A stretch of DNA of 64,000 bases from Kaustia mangrovi (GTDB taxonomy: Bacteria; Pseudomonadota; Alphaproteobacteria; Rhizobiales; Im1), in contig NZ_CP058214.1 in NCBI RefSeq assembly GCF_015482775.1, positions 2,470,501 to 2,534,500 of the forward strand. The letters run 5' to 3'. The first letter of the stretch is position 1. Every line of letters starts with the position of its first letter. The position numbers were made by a program, and so were the translations under genes. Shown piece after piece: positions 1 to 10,705 of the stretch. Below the pieces are notes generated by a model, which worked only from the letters and a program-made list of their open reading frames with translations, made no database searches and had not been told where the DNA came from.

Positions 1-876
1 GCCGGCGGCATCATGGCGATCCTCGGCGAGCTCGACCGCGCCGGGCTGCTGGACACGTCCGTCGGCTCGGTGCATGCCGAGACGCTCGCCCATGCGCTCG
101 ACCGCTGGGACGTGGCCCGCACCAATTCCGAAAGCGTCCACGACTTCTACCGCGCCGCGCCGGGCGGCGTGCGCTCCACGACCGCCTTCTCGCAATCGCG
201 CCGCTACGACACGCTCGACCTCGACCGGCAGACGGGCGCGATCCGCGATACCGACCACGCCTTCTCCAAGGATGGCGGACTGGCGGTGCTCTACGGCAAT
301 CTCGCCGAGGATGGCTGCATCGTGAAGACGGCGGGTGTCGACGAGTCGATCCTCACCTTCTCCGGGCCTGCGCGCATCTTCGAGTCGCAGGACAGCGCGG
401 TCTCCGCGATCCTGACCGGCAAGGTGCACGAGGGCGATGTGGTGCTGATCCGCTATGAGGGCCCGCGCGGCGGCCCCGGCATGCAGGAGATGCTCTACCC
501 CACCTCCTACCTGAAGTCGAAAGGCCTCGGCAAGGCGTGCGCGCTGGTGACGGACGGCCGCTTCTCCGGCGGCTCCTCGGGGCTGTCCATCGGCCATGTC
601 TCGCCGGAGGCCGCCGAGGGCGGCACCATCGGCCTTGTGGAGGAGGGCGACCGGATCGAGATCGACATCCCCGCCCGCAGGATCCACCTCGCCGTGGACG
701 ATGCGGTGCTGGCCGAGCGCCGCGCCGCGCGCGAGGCGAAGGGCTGGCAGCCGGACGAGCAGCGCAAGCGCAAGGTGTCGAAGGCGCTGCAGGCCTATGC
801 CGCGCTGACGACCTCCGCCGCCCATGGCGCCGTGCGCGATCCCGGCCAGCTCGCCGCGCATCCGCCGCGGAACTGA
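1..876 (+). CDS. ilvD: Dihydroxy-acid dehydratase, C-terminal part (5' end outside window)
   Basis: This is the C-terminal half of dihydroxy-acid dehydratase, which removes water from 2,3-dihydroxy-3-methylbutanoate/-pentanoate in valine and isoleucine synthesis, in the cytoplasm. The frame is open from base 1 ([15 protein letters not shown]), so the gene starts upstream and the ATG at 13 is internal. Seen here are [11 protein letters not shown], carrying a conserved Fe-S cluster cysteine, [12 protein letters not shown], and DGRFSGG, whose serine is the proposed catalytic base. These follow E. coli IlvD nearly residue for residue, so IlvD fits better than the sugar-acid dehydratases of the same family. 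The protein ends in PPRN. A GC-rich stem (GGGGGC/GCCCCC, 902-922) lies 25 bases after the stop and may end transcription. Confidence 0.95.
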   Translation, partial: AGGIMAILGELDRAGLLDTSVGSVHAETLAHALDRWDVARTNSESVHDFYRAAPGGVRSTTAFSQSRRYDTLDLDRQTGAIRDTDHAFSKDGGLAVLYGNLAEDGCIVKTAGVDESILTFSGPARIFESQDSAVSAILTGKVHEGDVVLIRYEGPRGGPGMQEMLYPTSYLKSKGLGKACALVTDGRFSGGSSGLSIGHVSPEAAEGGTIGLVEEGDRIEIDIPARRIHLAVDDAVLAERRAAREAKGWQPDEQRKRKVSKALQAYAALTTSAAHGAVRDPGQLAAHPPRN

Positions 877-1673
877 TCGCCCTCGCGGCACCGCACCGTT
901 CGGGGGCCGGCGTGCCGCCCCCCCATCCTTGCCGCCGGTTCCCGGAGCGGACATGCCCTCGTGCCCCCTTGCGCGAGGCCGCATTGCCGCATGCCATGAC
1001 AACAGGCCGCCTCGTGACAGTACCGCACGCAACGGCCCCGGACGGCTCCAAACCGCCCGGTGACGCAAAATGATAAACCCCTTCCCGCCATCCACTGTAC
1101 TCTCGGCAAACGGAGCATCCGCCGGCTGCGGATCGCTGAGGCACAGATCGCTGACGCACAGACAGCGCACGACAGAACAAAGTCTTTGTCGGCACTGCTT
1201 CAGGTAACGCTGACCAGAACGGGCAGGATTGCCCGGCACATGCTCTGCCAATGGGAGGAACTGCAGTATGCGCGGTTTTCTGGATGGGGGCATTGCGCAC
1301 AGGGTTCACCTGCGCGGCATGAGCGACAAGCAACAGAAGAACGTATGCCGGACCGCGGCCTGAAGGCGGCGCGGACATTCGGCAAGACGGTCCGCCCCCT
1401 TCCCGAGACGGGCTGGCCGGTCAGCCCGTCGGGCATGGGCGTAGCAGACGGCACGCCATCGGCCGAACGCGCCCGAGCCGTTTGAGGCCAGCGGCCGCGG
1501 ATCGGCGAGACAAGGAAAGACCGGGGGAGGTGAGTGCCCCGTTTCACCGGAGGGGGCGGAACGGGGCACTCACCGATATTACCGGAGCGCCGGACAATCG
1601 GAAAAAACTATTACCGAATCCGCGTCCGGTTTCCGATGCTGTCCGCCAGCATTCATCCATGCGAGGGCAACCT
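877..1673. other. Long intergenic region with no convincing gene
   Basis: About 800 bases separate ilvD from the next likely gene. Open frames exist on both strands (for example 1060-1485 on +), but their products are low in family character, have no ribosome binding site and look like GC-driven shadows. The region holds a weak terminator-like stem at 902-922, a 15-bp near-perfect tandem duplication (1131-1145 and 1146-1160, GATCGCTGAGGCACA with one change) and a perfect 15-bp inverted repeat at 1529-1574. An AT-richer stretch near 1575-1620 carries TATTACCG twice, at 1577 and 1609, and may hold the promoter of the downstream orphan gene. Confidence 0.5.
1529..1574. repeat. Perfect 15-bp inverted repeat (hairpin)
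   Basis: The arms GGTGAGTGCCCCGTT (1529-1543) and AACGGGGCACTCACC (1560-1574) are exact reverse complements separated by 16 bases. The element lies 100 bases upstream of the orphan gene at 1674. No T-run follows on the plus strand, so a simple intrinsic terminator is not clear. It could be an RNA hairpin in the leader or a protein-binding site. Confidence 0.6.
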
Positions 1674-2249
1674 ATGGCTTCAGACCTCACTTCGACGACG
1701 GCATCTCGCAGTCAGGCCGACAATCCGGGAGGCCGGCTCGCATTGTCCCCATCCTCCGGGGGCGACAGCATGCCGGCGCCCTGTGTCCGCAAGGCCCAGG
1801 ACGTCCCGATCGCGGACGGCCCGATCGTGGAGGAGCCGGCATCGGAGGACCATCCGGCGCAGGAGGCATCCGGCGATGTGATGAAGGATGTCGGCAGGCA
1901 GCTGGAACGGATGCGGCCGACAATATCCGTCATCCCGGAGGGCGCCGGAGACACCACGCACACCCCGTCCGGCCGGCACGCCGGTCCCGAAACGGGCGGC
2001 GGCGACAAGACGGGCGAGGCGTTCTCGGACGCCACCAGGAGCATGTCCCGGCAACAGGCAACCGAGAACGCGGCACAATCGATGCAGAACAGCGACATGC
2101 TGCATCGCGCGCAGATGATGTCGGCCCAGATGAAGCACGATCAGGCACTGGCGAACCACATCCAGCAGCTGGCGACCGACCTTCAGAGCGACGCCCAGGC
2201 CAATCTGAAGCAGTCCCTGCAGAAGCTCGGCGAGACCGCCCGGGCATAA
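1674..2249 (+). CDS. Hypothetical protein, disordered N-terminus with Q/M-rich helical C-terminus
   Basis: I do not recognise a family for this 191-residue protein. The ATG at 1674 is chosen because GAGGG (1663-1667) sits six bases before it; the same frame is open upstream to 1482 but has no other good start signal. Residues 1-120 are rich in Ser, Gly, Pro, Glu and Asp and look disordered, with no signal peptide and one cysteine. About the last 65 residues are Gln-, Met- and Ala-rich (ENAAQSMQNSDMLHRAQMM and on) and would form a long amphipathic helix. A faint likeness to RebB (killing trait/R-body) helices is possible but too weak to assign. It stands alone between an inverted repeat and a TRAP operon. 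Confidence 0.5.
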   Translation: MASDLTSTTASRSQADNPGGRLALSPSSGGDSMPAPCVRKAQDVPIADGPIVEEPASEDHPAQEASGDVMKDVGRQLERMRPTISVIPEGAGDTTHTPSGRHAGPETGGGDKTGEAFSDATRSMSRQQATENAAQSMQNSDMLHRAQMMSAQMKHDQALANHIQQLATDLQSDAQANLKQSLQKLGETARA

Positions 2250-2309
2250 TCCGGGCGGCAGCCTCACAGCCTGCCGGCCACAATGCGCCCGCGACAGGCG
2301 GGCGGGCGA

Positions 2310-2345
2310 TTGACAGACACTCTCCTCTGGACATTAATGTCCAGA
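2310..2345 (+). promoter_or_regulatory. Promoter with overlapping 20-bp palindromic operator for the first TRAP operon
   Basis: TTGACA at 2310-2315 is followed after 17 bases by ATTAAT (2333-2338), a plausible sigma-70 pair. The -10 hexamer lies inside a perfect palindrome, TCTGGACATTAATGTCCAGA (2326-2345). A dimeric repressor bound there would block polymerase. The operon starts 59 bases downstream, with GAGGAGGGGAG as ribosome binding region. The cognate regulator is not evident next door. Confidence 0.65.
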
Positions 2346-2403
2346 AGAGCGCTCCGGGAACGCTTCCGCGAGTTCCGGGCGCGAGAGGAGGGGAGTTGTC
2401 CTG

Positions 2404-3402
2404 ATGCTGAAATCACTGTTCGGACTGACTGTGGCGCTCGGCACCGCGCTGGCGCTGACCGCCGGCGCGGCGGAGGCCGTGACGCTGAAGATGGCGACCG
2501 ATTCCGGCGCCAAGGGCTCGCCCACCGGCGATGCCATGGAGGAATGGGCGGAGCTCATCTCCGAGAGCACCGGAGGCGACGTCGAGGTCGAGATCTTCTA
2601 CCAGAACGAGCTCGGCGGACAGCAGGAGGTGTTCGACCTGTTCGTCGCCGGCGATGTCGATCTGATGATCAACTGGCCGATGACCTCCTATGACAAGCGC
2701 ATCTCGGTCGTCTACACGCCCTATATGGTCTTCACCTGGGAAGAGGCGCTCGACGCCTACAAACCCGGCGGCTGGGTCCATTCCATGATGGACGGCATCT
2801 ATGCCGATATCGGCCTGAAATTCTTCGGCGCCTGGCCGGAGGGCTTCAACGGGGTGGCCACCAAGGGCCGCTACGCCACGACGGTGAAGGACGCCGACGG
2901 CCTCAAGGTGCGCGTGCCGCCGACCTTCCCCTTCGCGGAGACGCTGCAGGCCATGGGCTACCAGACGGCGACCATCGACTGGGGCGAGGTCTTCACCTCC
3001 ATCCAGACGGGTGTGGTCGACGGCGACGCGGCCAATGTCATCTACTGGGACTACGAGTATTTCCGCGACACGCTCGACTACTACACCCAGACCAAGCAGA
3101 ACTTCATCACAGGGATCCTGTCGATGAACCTGCAGAGCTGGGAGAGCCTGTCCGCCGACCAGCAGAAGGCGGTCGAGGCCGGCGCGGTGAAGATCATGGA
3201 GAAGCATTTCGCGGCGGCCCGCGAGATCGACCGCTCCTATGTGGAGAAGGCCAAGGAGGCCGGCATGACCTATGTCGAGCCGTCCGACGCCGACATGAAG
3301 GCGCTCGCAAAGACCGTGCGCGAGACGGTCTGGCCGCAGATGGAGAAGGAGGTCGGCGCGGAGATCATGGACGTGATCCGCAAGAACGCCTCCAAGCTCT
3401 AG
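2404..3402 (+). CDS. dctP: TRAP transporter solute-binding protein (DctP family)
   Basis: This is the periplasmic substrate-binding subunit of a tripartite ATP-independent (TRAP) transporter. Length (332 residues) is typical. Residues 1-23 (MLKSLFGLTVALGTALALTA) form a Sec signal peptide with cleavage near AEA-VTLKM. The family core is present: DGLKVRVPPTFPFAETLQAMG near residue 160, with the arginine that usually pairs with the substrate carboxylate, then IQTGVVDGDAANVIYWDYE. The ligand is probably an organic acid; the exact compound cannot be told. It is the first gene of a dctP-Q-M operon and is separated from dctQ by 242 bases full of hairpins. Confidence 0.93.
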   Translation: MLKSLFGLTVALGTALALTAGAAEAVTLKMATDSGAKGSPTGDAMEEWAELISESTGGDVEVEIFYQNELGGQQEVFDLFVAGDVDLMINWPMTSYDKRISVVYTPYMVFTWEEALDAYKPGGWVHSMMDGIYADIGLKFFGAWPEGFNGVATKGRYATTVKDADGLKVRVPPTFPFAETLQAMGYQTATIDWGEVFTSIQTGVVDGDAANVIYWDYEYFRDTLDYYTQTKQNFITGILSMNLQSWESLSADQQKAVEAGAVKIMEKHFAAAREIDRSYVEKAKEAGMTYVEPSDADMKALAKTVRETVWPQMEKEVGAEIMDVIRKNASKL

Positions 3403-3427
3403 CGGAGACCATGACGAGATCGGCGCT

Positions 3428-3494
3428 CATCCGCTCATGCCCGCGCAGGCGGGCATCCAGGCCGGGCTCCCGCTTGTGCGGGGGCGAGCGGATG
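3428..3494 (+). repeat. Nested extragenic hairpins between dctP and dctQ
   Basis: An outer 9-bp pair, CATCCGCTC (3428-3436) with GAGCGGATG (3486-3494), encloses two hairpins. One is ATGCCCGC/GCGGGCAT (3437-3444, 3449-3456; loop GCAG). The other is CCCGC/GCGGG (3469-3473, 3478-3482; loop TTGT). Together they would fold like a three-way junction. Such ATGCCCGC...GCGGGCAT units resemble common alphaproteobacterial extragenic palindromes. Confidence 0.6.
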
Positions 3495-3554
3495 GACCGC
3501 CGCGTCACCCCGATCGCAGCCGCCTCCAATGTGTCTTCCGACGGATAGAGAGGC

Positions 3555-3588
3555 CCCCGCAACCGGGCGGGCTTGCCCGGTTGCGGGG
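3555..3588 (+). terminator. Strong 14-bp stem-loop upstream of dctQ
   Basis: CCCCGCAACCGGGC (3555-3568) and GCCCGGTTGCGGGG (3575-3588) pair perfectly around the loop GGGCTT. There is no U-run afterwards, so it is more likely a 3' stabiliser of the dctP message or an attenuator than a full terminator. It would allow more binding protein than permease to be made. Confidence 0.55.
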
Positions 3589-3644
3589 CCGGACAGGGCG
3601 CCGGAAGGTTCCGGGGAACACGCTGGATCAGAGGGACACCGCCT

Positions 3645-4166
3645 GTGAGCGAACGGCCGACATCGCGTCTCGCCCGTCTCGACAAATGGCTCGCCATGGC
3701 GCTCGACGCCGTGGCCATCGCGGCGAGCCTCCTGGTCACGGGCCTGCTCTTCGTGCTGGTTCTCACCCGCTATGTCTTCGGCTGGAACTTCTCCGAGGCG
3801 CACGATCTGAGCCTGCTCGCCGCCATGTTCCTCTACATGACCGGCGCGCTCATCGCGTCGCGCCGGCTCGAGCATCTCACCGTGGACTTCCTGCCCTCGC
3901 AGATCTCGCGCGCGCGGGCCAAGGCGATCCACCGCGCGGTGGTCGCCGCGATCACCGCGGTCATCTGTGCCTTCTTCATCTACTGGGCCTACAGGATGTT
4001 CGCCTGGGGCCTCATGCGCCCCCAGACCACGCCGGCGCTCCGCCTGCCGCTCTGGATCCCGCAAGCCTCGATCATGCTCGCCGCGGTCGGCTGCTTCGCC
4101 TATGCGCTGCGCGACCTGATCGCGGGGCTTGAGGACGTCCGCCGCTCCGGCGGGCAGGACGGCTGA
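3645..4166 (+). CDS. dctQ: TRAP transporter small permease (DctQ family)
   Basis: This is the small membrane subunit, with four predicted transmembrane helices (about residues 20-40, 52-70, 92-115 and 135-155). It bridges the binding protein and the large permease. The GTG at 3645 (VSERPTSRLARLDKWLAMAL) is chosen because GAGGG (3631-3635) precedes it by nine bases and because earlier in-frame codons fall inside the hairpin at 3555-3588. The result, 173 residues, is normal for the family. The RYVFGWNFSEAHDLS segment after the second helix is the usual DctQ signature. Five bases separate its stop from dctM, so the two are translated together. Confidence 0.9.
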   Translation: MSERPTSRLARLDKWLAMALDAVAIAASLLVTGLLFVLVLTRYVFGWNFSEAHDLSLLAAMFLYMTGALIASRRLEHLTVDFLPSQISRARAKAIHRAVVAAITAVICAFFIYWAYRMFAWGLMRPQTTPALRLPLWIPQASIMLAAVGCFAYALRDLIAGLEDVRRSGGQDG

Positions 4167-4171
4167 GGCAT

Positions 4172-5458
4172 ATGGAGGCCGCCCTCGCCATCCTCCTCCT
4201 GGTCGTGCTGATGGGGCTCGGCGTGCCCGTCGCATGGGCCTTCGCGGGTGTGCTCGCCTATCTGGTCCATATCTACGACGCCAATCTGAACACCTTGATG
4301 CTGCAGGGCTTCCGCTCCCTGAACTCGGTCGTCCTGCTCGCCCTGCCGCTCTTCGTGCTGACCGGCTATCTCATGCAGTCGGGCGGAATCGCGCTGCGCC
4401 TCGTCAATTTCATCGAAGCCATTGTCGGGCGCAGGAAGGGCGGTTTCGGCGCCTCGCTCGTGCTGACATCGGGCATCTTCGGCGCGATCTCCGGCACCGC
4501 CACCGCGGCGGTCGCCTCCATCGGCACGATCATGATCGACCCGCTGGAGAAACGCGGCTATCCCCGCGGCTATTCGGCGGCCCTCCTCGGCATCGCCTCG
4601 CTGCTCGGCATCCTCATCCCGCCCTCCATCACCATGATCCTGTTCGCGGTGGTGACGCGCCAGTCCGTGGCGGCGTGCTTCGCGGCGACCATCGGGCCGG
4701 CAATCCTGCTCTCGCTCGGCCTGCTGATCTTCAACCGCGTCTCGGTCGGGCGCGCCTTCGACGAGCAGCTCACCGGCATCGCGCAGAAGGCGGAGCGCCG
4801 TGGCGCCATCGCGAAGGCGCTGCCCGCGCTCGCCCTGCCGGCGATCATCCTCGGCGGCATCTATGGCGGCATCTTCACGCCGACCGAGGCGGCCGCGGTC
4901 GCCGTGATCGCCGCGCTGATCGTCGGCGCCTTCGTCTATCGCGACCTCACCTGGGCGCGCTTCCGGTCGAGCGTCATCAGCGCGGCGGAGACGACGGGAT
5001 CGATCGTCCTGATCCTCCTGTTCTCCTTCATGATCAGCCGCATCCTGGCCTTCGAGCGCGTGCCGCAGGACCTGACCGAATTCGTCACGGGCTTCGCCAC
5101 GGACCCCTTCTGGGCGCTGATCCTGGTCAACGCCGTGCTGATCGTCGCGGGCGCGCTGATGGACGACGTGTCGGTGACCGTCGTCATCGCGCCGCTCTTC
5201 CTGCCGGTGGTCACCGCCGTCGGCGTCGATCCGCTGCACTTCGCCGCGATTGTCGGCTGCTCGGTGGTGATCGGCGCCAACAGCCCGCCCGTCGCGCCGA
5301 TCCTTTACATGGCCTGCCGGGTCGGGCGGATCTCGATCCACCATGCGGTCGGCCCGTCGCTCCTGCTGATCGCGACGGTCGCCCTGCCGGTCATGCTGGT
5401 GACCACCTTCTGGCCCGAGCTGTCGCTCTTCTTCCCCAGGCTCTTCGGCTTCTACTGA
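4172..5458 (+). CDS. dctM: TRAP transporter large permease (DctM family)
   Basis: This is the 428-residue channel subunit, with about 12 transmembrane helices, that imports the solute using the sodium or proton gradient. Family features are visible: SGIFGAISGTATAAVASIG near residue 105, GILIPPSITMILFAV near 150, and FTPTEAAAVAVIAALIVGA near 235. The C-terminal half repeats the pattern (LPVVTAVGVDPLHFAAIVG, then NSPPVAPILYMAC). It follows dctQ by five bases and ends 16 bases before the convergent ABC operon, with no room for a clear terminator. Confidence 0.94.
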   Translation: MEAALAILLLVVLMGLGVPVAWAFAGVLAYLVHIYDANLNTLMLQGFRSLNSVVLLALPLFVLTGYLMQSGGIALRLVNFIEAIVGRRKGGFGASLVLTSGIFGAISGTATAAVASIGTIMIDPLEKRGYPRGYSAALLGIASLLGILIPPSITMILFAVVTRQSVAACFAATIGPAILLSLGLLIFNRVSVGRAFDEQLTGIAQKAERRGAIAKALPALALPAIILGGIYGGIFTPTEAAAVAVIAALIVGAFVYRDLTWARFRSSVISAAETTGSIVLILLFSFMISRILAFERVPQDLTEFVTGFATDPFWALILVNAVLIVAGALMDDVSVTVVIAPLFLPVVTAVGVDPLHFAAIVGCSVVIGANSPPVAPILYMACRVGRISIHHAVGPSLLLIATVALPVMLVTTFWPELSLFFPRLFGFY

Positions 5459-5474
5459 GGGCCCGCCCCGTTTT

Positions 5475-6536
5475 CTACGCGCTGGACGTCCGGGCGGCGT
5501 GCAACGTCTCCAGCCGGCGCATGAGGAGCGGCGCGGGCGGGGCCTCCGGAGCGTCTGAGAGCGCGGCGGAGTCTTCGGCGAAATGGCATGCGACCGCGCT
5601 GGCGCCGAGCGGTCTCAGCTCCGGGCGCTCCTGCCGGCATCGGTCGCCGGCGAGCGGGCAGCGCGGGTGGAAGGCGCAGCCCGAGGGCGGGTTGAGCGCG
5701 GAAGGCGCGTCGCCCGTCACCTCCTCGCGGTTCGGCGGAATGCCCGGCACGGGCCGCGGGGCCGCGGCGATCAGCGCGCGCGTATAGGGGTGGCGCGGAT
5801 TGGCGAAGATCTCCGCCGTCGTGCCCTCCTCCACGATCCGCCCGAGATACATCACGCACACGCGGGTCGCGATATGGCGCACGATGGCGAGGTCGTGGCT
5901 GATGAACACATAGGCGAGGCCGAATTGCTGCTGGAGGTCCTTCAGCAGGTTCACGATCTGCGCCTGCACCGACACGTCGAGGGCCGAGACCGGTTCGTCG
6001 CAGACGACGAGGCGCGGCCGCGTGGCGAGCGCGCGCGCGATGCAGATGCGCTGGCGCTGGCCGCCGGAGAATTCGTGCGGGTAGCGATCGGCATGATAGT
6101 CCGACAGGCCGACGAGCGTCAGGAGCTCGATGACGCGCGGCTCGACATTGGCGCCCGTCGCGACGCCGTGCAGGACGAGCGGCTCGGCGACGACCTCGCG
6201 GACTGTCATGCGCGGGTTGAGCGAGCCGAACGGGTCCTGGAACACCATCTGCATCTGCCGGCGCGCCGCGCGCAGCCTGGAGGCGTCGAGCGCGGTGATC
6301 TCCTCGCCGTCGAGCGTCACCGTCCCGGCGGTCGGCTCGAGCAGCCGCAGCACGGCGCGGCCCGTGGTCGACTTGCCGCAGCCCGACTCGCCGACAATGG
6401 CGAGCGTCTCGCCGGCGGCGACGGAGAAACTCACATCGCTGACCGCCTGCACGAGCCCCACCTGCCGGCGCAACACGCCGCGGCGCACCGGGAAATGCTT
6501 GGTCAGGCCCTCGACCCGAAGCACCGGACCGCTCAT
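5475..6536 (-). CDS. Dipeptide/oligopeptide-type ABC transporter ATP-binding protein (DppF/OppF-like)
   Basis: This is the second ATPase of a peptide/nickel-type (PepT family) ABC importer. In the 353-residue product, Walker A is GESGCGKST at residues 49-57, the Q-loop is VFQDPF at 98-103, the ABC signature FSGGQ is at 156-160 and Walker B LVVCDEP is near 176-182. The oligopeptide C-terminal domain with [11 protein letters not shown] lies near residue 300. The start (ATG, 6534-6536) overlaps the stop of the preceding ATPase as ATGA, showing translational coupling. It is the last gene of an eight-gene operon and ends facing dctM, 16 bases away. Confidence 0.93.
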   Translation of the reverse strand: MSGPVLRVEGLTKHFPVRRGVLRRQVGLVQAVSDVSFSVAAGETLAIVGESGCGKSTTGRAVLRLLEPTAGTVTLDGEEITALDASRLRAARRQMQMVFQDPFGSLNPRMTVREVVAEPLVLHGVATGANVEPRVIELLTLVGLSDYHADRYPHEFSGGQRQRICIARALATRPRLVVCDEPVSALDVSVQAQIVNLLKDLQQQFGLAYVFISHDLAIVRHIATRVCVMYLGRIVEEGTTAEIFANPRHPYTRALIAAAPRPVPGIPPNREEVTGDAPSALNPPSGCAFHPRCPLAGDRCRQERPELRPLGASAVACHFAEDSAALSDAPEAPPAPLLMRRLETLHAARTSSA

Positions 6537-7534
6537 CGCGAGACCTCCTCGATGGGGGCGTGCCAGCAGGCCACCTCGTGGCCGGGGCCGAGCTCGCGCA
6601 GCGGCGGCAGCTCGCTGCGGCAGCGGCTGTCGGCCAGCGGGCAGCGCGAGGCGAAGCGGCATCCCCTGATTTCGGCATAGGGCGAGGGGATGGAGCCGGG
6701 GATCGTCTCCAGCCGGTCGGTCATGGTGTCGAGCCGCGGCACGGCGGCCATGAGGCCGATCGTATAGGGGTGCTGCGGCTCGGCGAACAGCGTCCTGACG
6801 GGCGCGCGCTCCACCACGCGGCCGACATACATCACCACCACGTCGTCGCAGGTCTCCGCCACGACGCCGAGATCGTGGGTGATGAGGACGATGGCCGCGC
6901 CGGTGCGCGCGCGCAGGTCGCGCATGAGCTCCAGAATCTGCGCCTGGATCGTCACGTCCAGGGCGGTGGTCGGCTCGTCGGCGATCAGCAGCTCGGGATC
7001 GTTGGCGAGCGCCAGCGCGATCATGACGCGCTGGCGCTGGCCGCCGGACAGCTCGTGGGGATAGTCGTCGACCCGGGCCTCCGGCGAGGGCAGGCGCACA
7101 AGGTCGAGCATCTCGATGGCCCGCGCGCGCGCCTTGGCCCGGTCGGACAGCCCATGGGCCCGGAGGCTCTCAACGATCTGGTCGCCGATGGTGTAGACCG
7201 GATTGAGCGAGGTCATCGGCTCCTGGAAGATCATGCCGATGCGCCCGCCGCGGAGCTGGCGCATCTCGCGGTCCGGGAGGTCGAGCAGGTTGCGCCCCTC
7301 GAACAGGATCTCGCCGCCCGCATAGCGCCCCGGCGGCTGGGGCACGAGGCGCATGATGCCGAGCGAGGTGACCGACTTGCCGCAGCCCGATTCGCCCACA
7401 ATGCCGAGCGTCGCGCCGCGCTTGACCGTGAAGCTCACCCCGTCGACGGCGCGGAAGGTCCCCGCCTCGGTGTCGAAGTGGATCGCGAGGTCGCGAACGT
7501 CCAGAAGCGCCGTGTCGCCCGCAGCTGCCGTCAT
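6533..7534 (-). CDS. Dipeptide/oligopeptide-type ABC transporter ATP-binding protein (DppD/OppD-like)
   Basis: This is the first ATPase of the same importer, 333 residues. Walker [10 protein letters not shown] is at residues 47-55, LSGGQRQRV near 165 and [12 protein letters not shown] near 183. The C-terminal oligopeptide domain contains [12 protein letters not shown]. The two ATPases should form a heterodimer on the cytoplasmic face beneath the two permeases. Its start overlaps the end of the upstream amidohydrolase by four bases (ATGA). Nothing is missing or damaged. Confidence 0.93.
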   Translation of the reverse strand: MTAAAGDTALLDVRDLAIHFDTEAGTFRAVDGVSFTVKRGATLGIVGESGCGKSVTSLGIMRLVPQPPGRYAGGEILFEGRNLLDLPDREMRQLRGGRIGMIFQEPMTSLNPVYTIGDQIVESLRAHGLSDRAKARARAIEMLDLVRLPSPEARVDDYPHELSGGQRQRVMIALALANDPELLIADEPTTALDVTIQAQILELMRDLRARTGAAIVLITHDLGVVAETCDDVVVMYVGRVVERAPVRTLFAEPQHPYTIGLMAAVPRLDTMTDRLETIPGSIPSPYAEIRGCRFASRCPLADSRCRSELPPLRELGPGHEVACWHAPIEEVSR

Positions 7535-8976
7535 GCCCGGTCCCCGAGCGGATAGACGTAAGGGACGGCCTCGTCATGGCGGCGGCCGGCGAAGTCGAGC
7601 GTGACGAACGCCTCCTCCGCCCGGCGCTGCGCGGCCTCCAGGCCGTCGAGCGCGGCCTCCAGGTCGAAGGCGGCGACCGCGCCGTCGGCGACCACCTGGC
7701 GGCCGTCGACGAACACGTCGCGCACCGCACGCTCGGCGGCCACATAGACCAGCGACTGGATCGGGTCGCGCAAGGGGCGCATGGCGGGATGGCGGAGATC
7801 GGCGAGGAACAGGTCGGCCTTCGCGCCCGGCGCCAGGCGGCCGATATCGCTCCGCCCCAGGATCACCGCCCCGCCCACGGTCGCGGCGGTGAAGATGTCG
7901 GCGGTCCGGATGTCGTAGACATTGCCGGTCATGACGCGGCTGTTGATCAGCGCGTGGCGCAGCTCCTCCAGCATGTTGTGGGGATAGGTGTCGGTGCCGA
8001 TGCCGATGGGGATGCCGTTGCGGATATAGCGCCCGACCGTGCGCATGGTGATGCCGCGGCGCTGGAAGATGGTCGGACAATGGGCTACGGCCGCGCCGCT
8101 GTCGCGCAGGAGGTCGAAATCGCGCGAGATCGGCCAGCACGCGGAGGGATGGTCGTTGAGGAAGATGCCGTGGCCGATGATGGCACCGGGTTCCAGAACG
8201 CCCAGATCGTCGAGCCATTCGATGGGCGTGAGCCCGTGGCGCCGGGTGATCTCGTGGAACTCCACCACGCTCTGGGCGGCATGGATCTGGAGCTTAATGC
8301 CGCGCTCGCGCGCCGCGGCGAAACTGTCGCGGATGAGCTCCGGCGAGCAGGTGTCGATCTGCGCCGGCGCGACCATGCCGGACAGCCGGCCGGACGGGTG
8401 CTTCTCCGCCTCGTCGACGATCTTCAGCGCGGCGTCCATCGCCGCCCGGCCCGCCGCCTCGTCCCACTCATACTCCACCACATGGCCGTTCTTCGTGTAC
8501 CAGCGCGCGGAGCGGTACATGGGCGCGGCGACCGCGCGCAGGCCGGATTCGGCCAGGAGGTCCACCCAGCCCTCGAACGGCACGGTGAGATCCACAAGCG
8601 TCGTGACGCCGGACAGGAGCACCTCGCTCAGGCCCACCCGCACACAGTCGGCCACCCCGTCCGCATCGGGCCGGAACAGCGGCATGAACTCGTAGAGCGA
8701 GGACATGTAGAGACGGCGGCTGCCGAGCTCGTCCAGCATGCCCTTGTTCATCGGCTCGCTGGAGGGGTGGGAGTGGATGTTGACGAGGCCGGGGCTGACC
8801 AGCCGGCCGCGCCCGTCGATCTCGCGGTCGGCCTCGCCCTCGAAGCGTCCGCCCACATGGACGAGCCGGTCGCCGGCAAAGGCGACGTCGCCATCCCTCA
8901 GATAGACATGGGAACCCGAATCGCCGTCCCAGGCGACGATCCAGTCGGCGTTGCGGATCACGGTGGTCTCGGTCAT
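7531..8976 (-). CDS. Amidohydrolase-family protein (Atz/Trz/SsnA-like metal hydrolase)
   Basis: This is a cytoplasmic metal-dependent hydrolase of the amidohydrolase superfamily, close to the chlorohydrolase/deaminase branch. The metal-binding HSH ([10 protein letters not shown]) is at residues 68-70, QIHAAQS near 240 gives the next histidine, GHGIFLND near 265 another, and [10 protein letters not shown] near 325 the catalytic aspartate. The ATG at 8976 ([12 protein letters not shown]) is preferred over the longer frame because the fold begins there and GGAG lies upstream; the product is 481 residues. It sits between the binding protein and the ATPases, so it probably acts on the imported compound, by deamination or C-N or C-Cl hydrolysis. 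Its substrate is unknown. Confidence 0.85.
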   Translation of the reverse strand: MTETTVIRNADWIVAWDGDSGSHVYLRDGDVAFAGDRLVHVGGRFEGEADREIDGRGRLVSPGLVNIHSHPSSEPMNKGMLDELGSRRLYMSSLYEFMPLFRPDADGVADCVRVGLSEVLLSGVTTLVDLTVPFEGWVDLLAESGLRAVAAPMYRSARWYTKNGHVVEYEWDEAAGRAAMDAALKIVDEAEKHPSGRLSGMVAPAQIDTCSPELIRDSFAAARERGIKLQIHAAQSVVEFHEITRRHGLTPIEWLDDLGVLEPGAIIGHGIFLNDHPSACWPISRDFDLLRDSGAAVAHCPTIFQRRGITMRTVGRYIRNGIPIGIGTDTYPHNMLEELRHALINSRVMTGNVYDIRTADIFTAATVGGAVILGRSDIGRLAPGAKADLFLADLRHPAMRPLRDPIQSLVYVAAERAVRDVFVDGRQVVADGAVAAFDLEAALDGLEAAQRRAEEAFVTLDFAGRRHDEAVPYVYPLGDRA

Positions 8977-9059
8977 GGGGGGTCTGAGCTCCGGAAGCGG
9001 TCGGTCGGTGAGGGAAGGGCGCCGGCCCCGTCCGCCGGGGCCGGCGCAGGTCGCGGGGG

Positions 9060-10670
<1,611 letters not shown>

Positions 10671-10705
10671 GTCTCCTTCTTTGCGTCGGCGGTCAGCCGG
10701 TCCGG

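Noticed and set aside
1060-1485. Possible 141-residue gene in the long gap after ilvD
   Set aside because: No ribosome site, a short tandem duplication inside, and no family-like pattern in the product; competing frames on the other strand are equally long.
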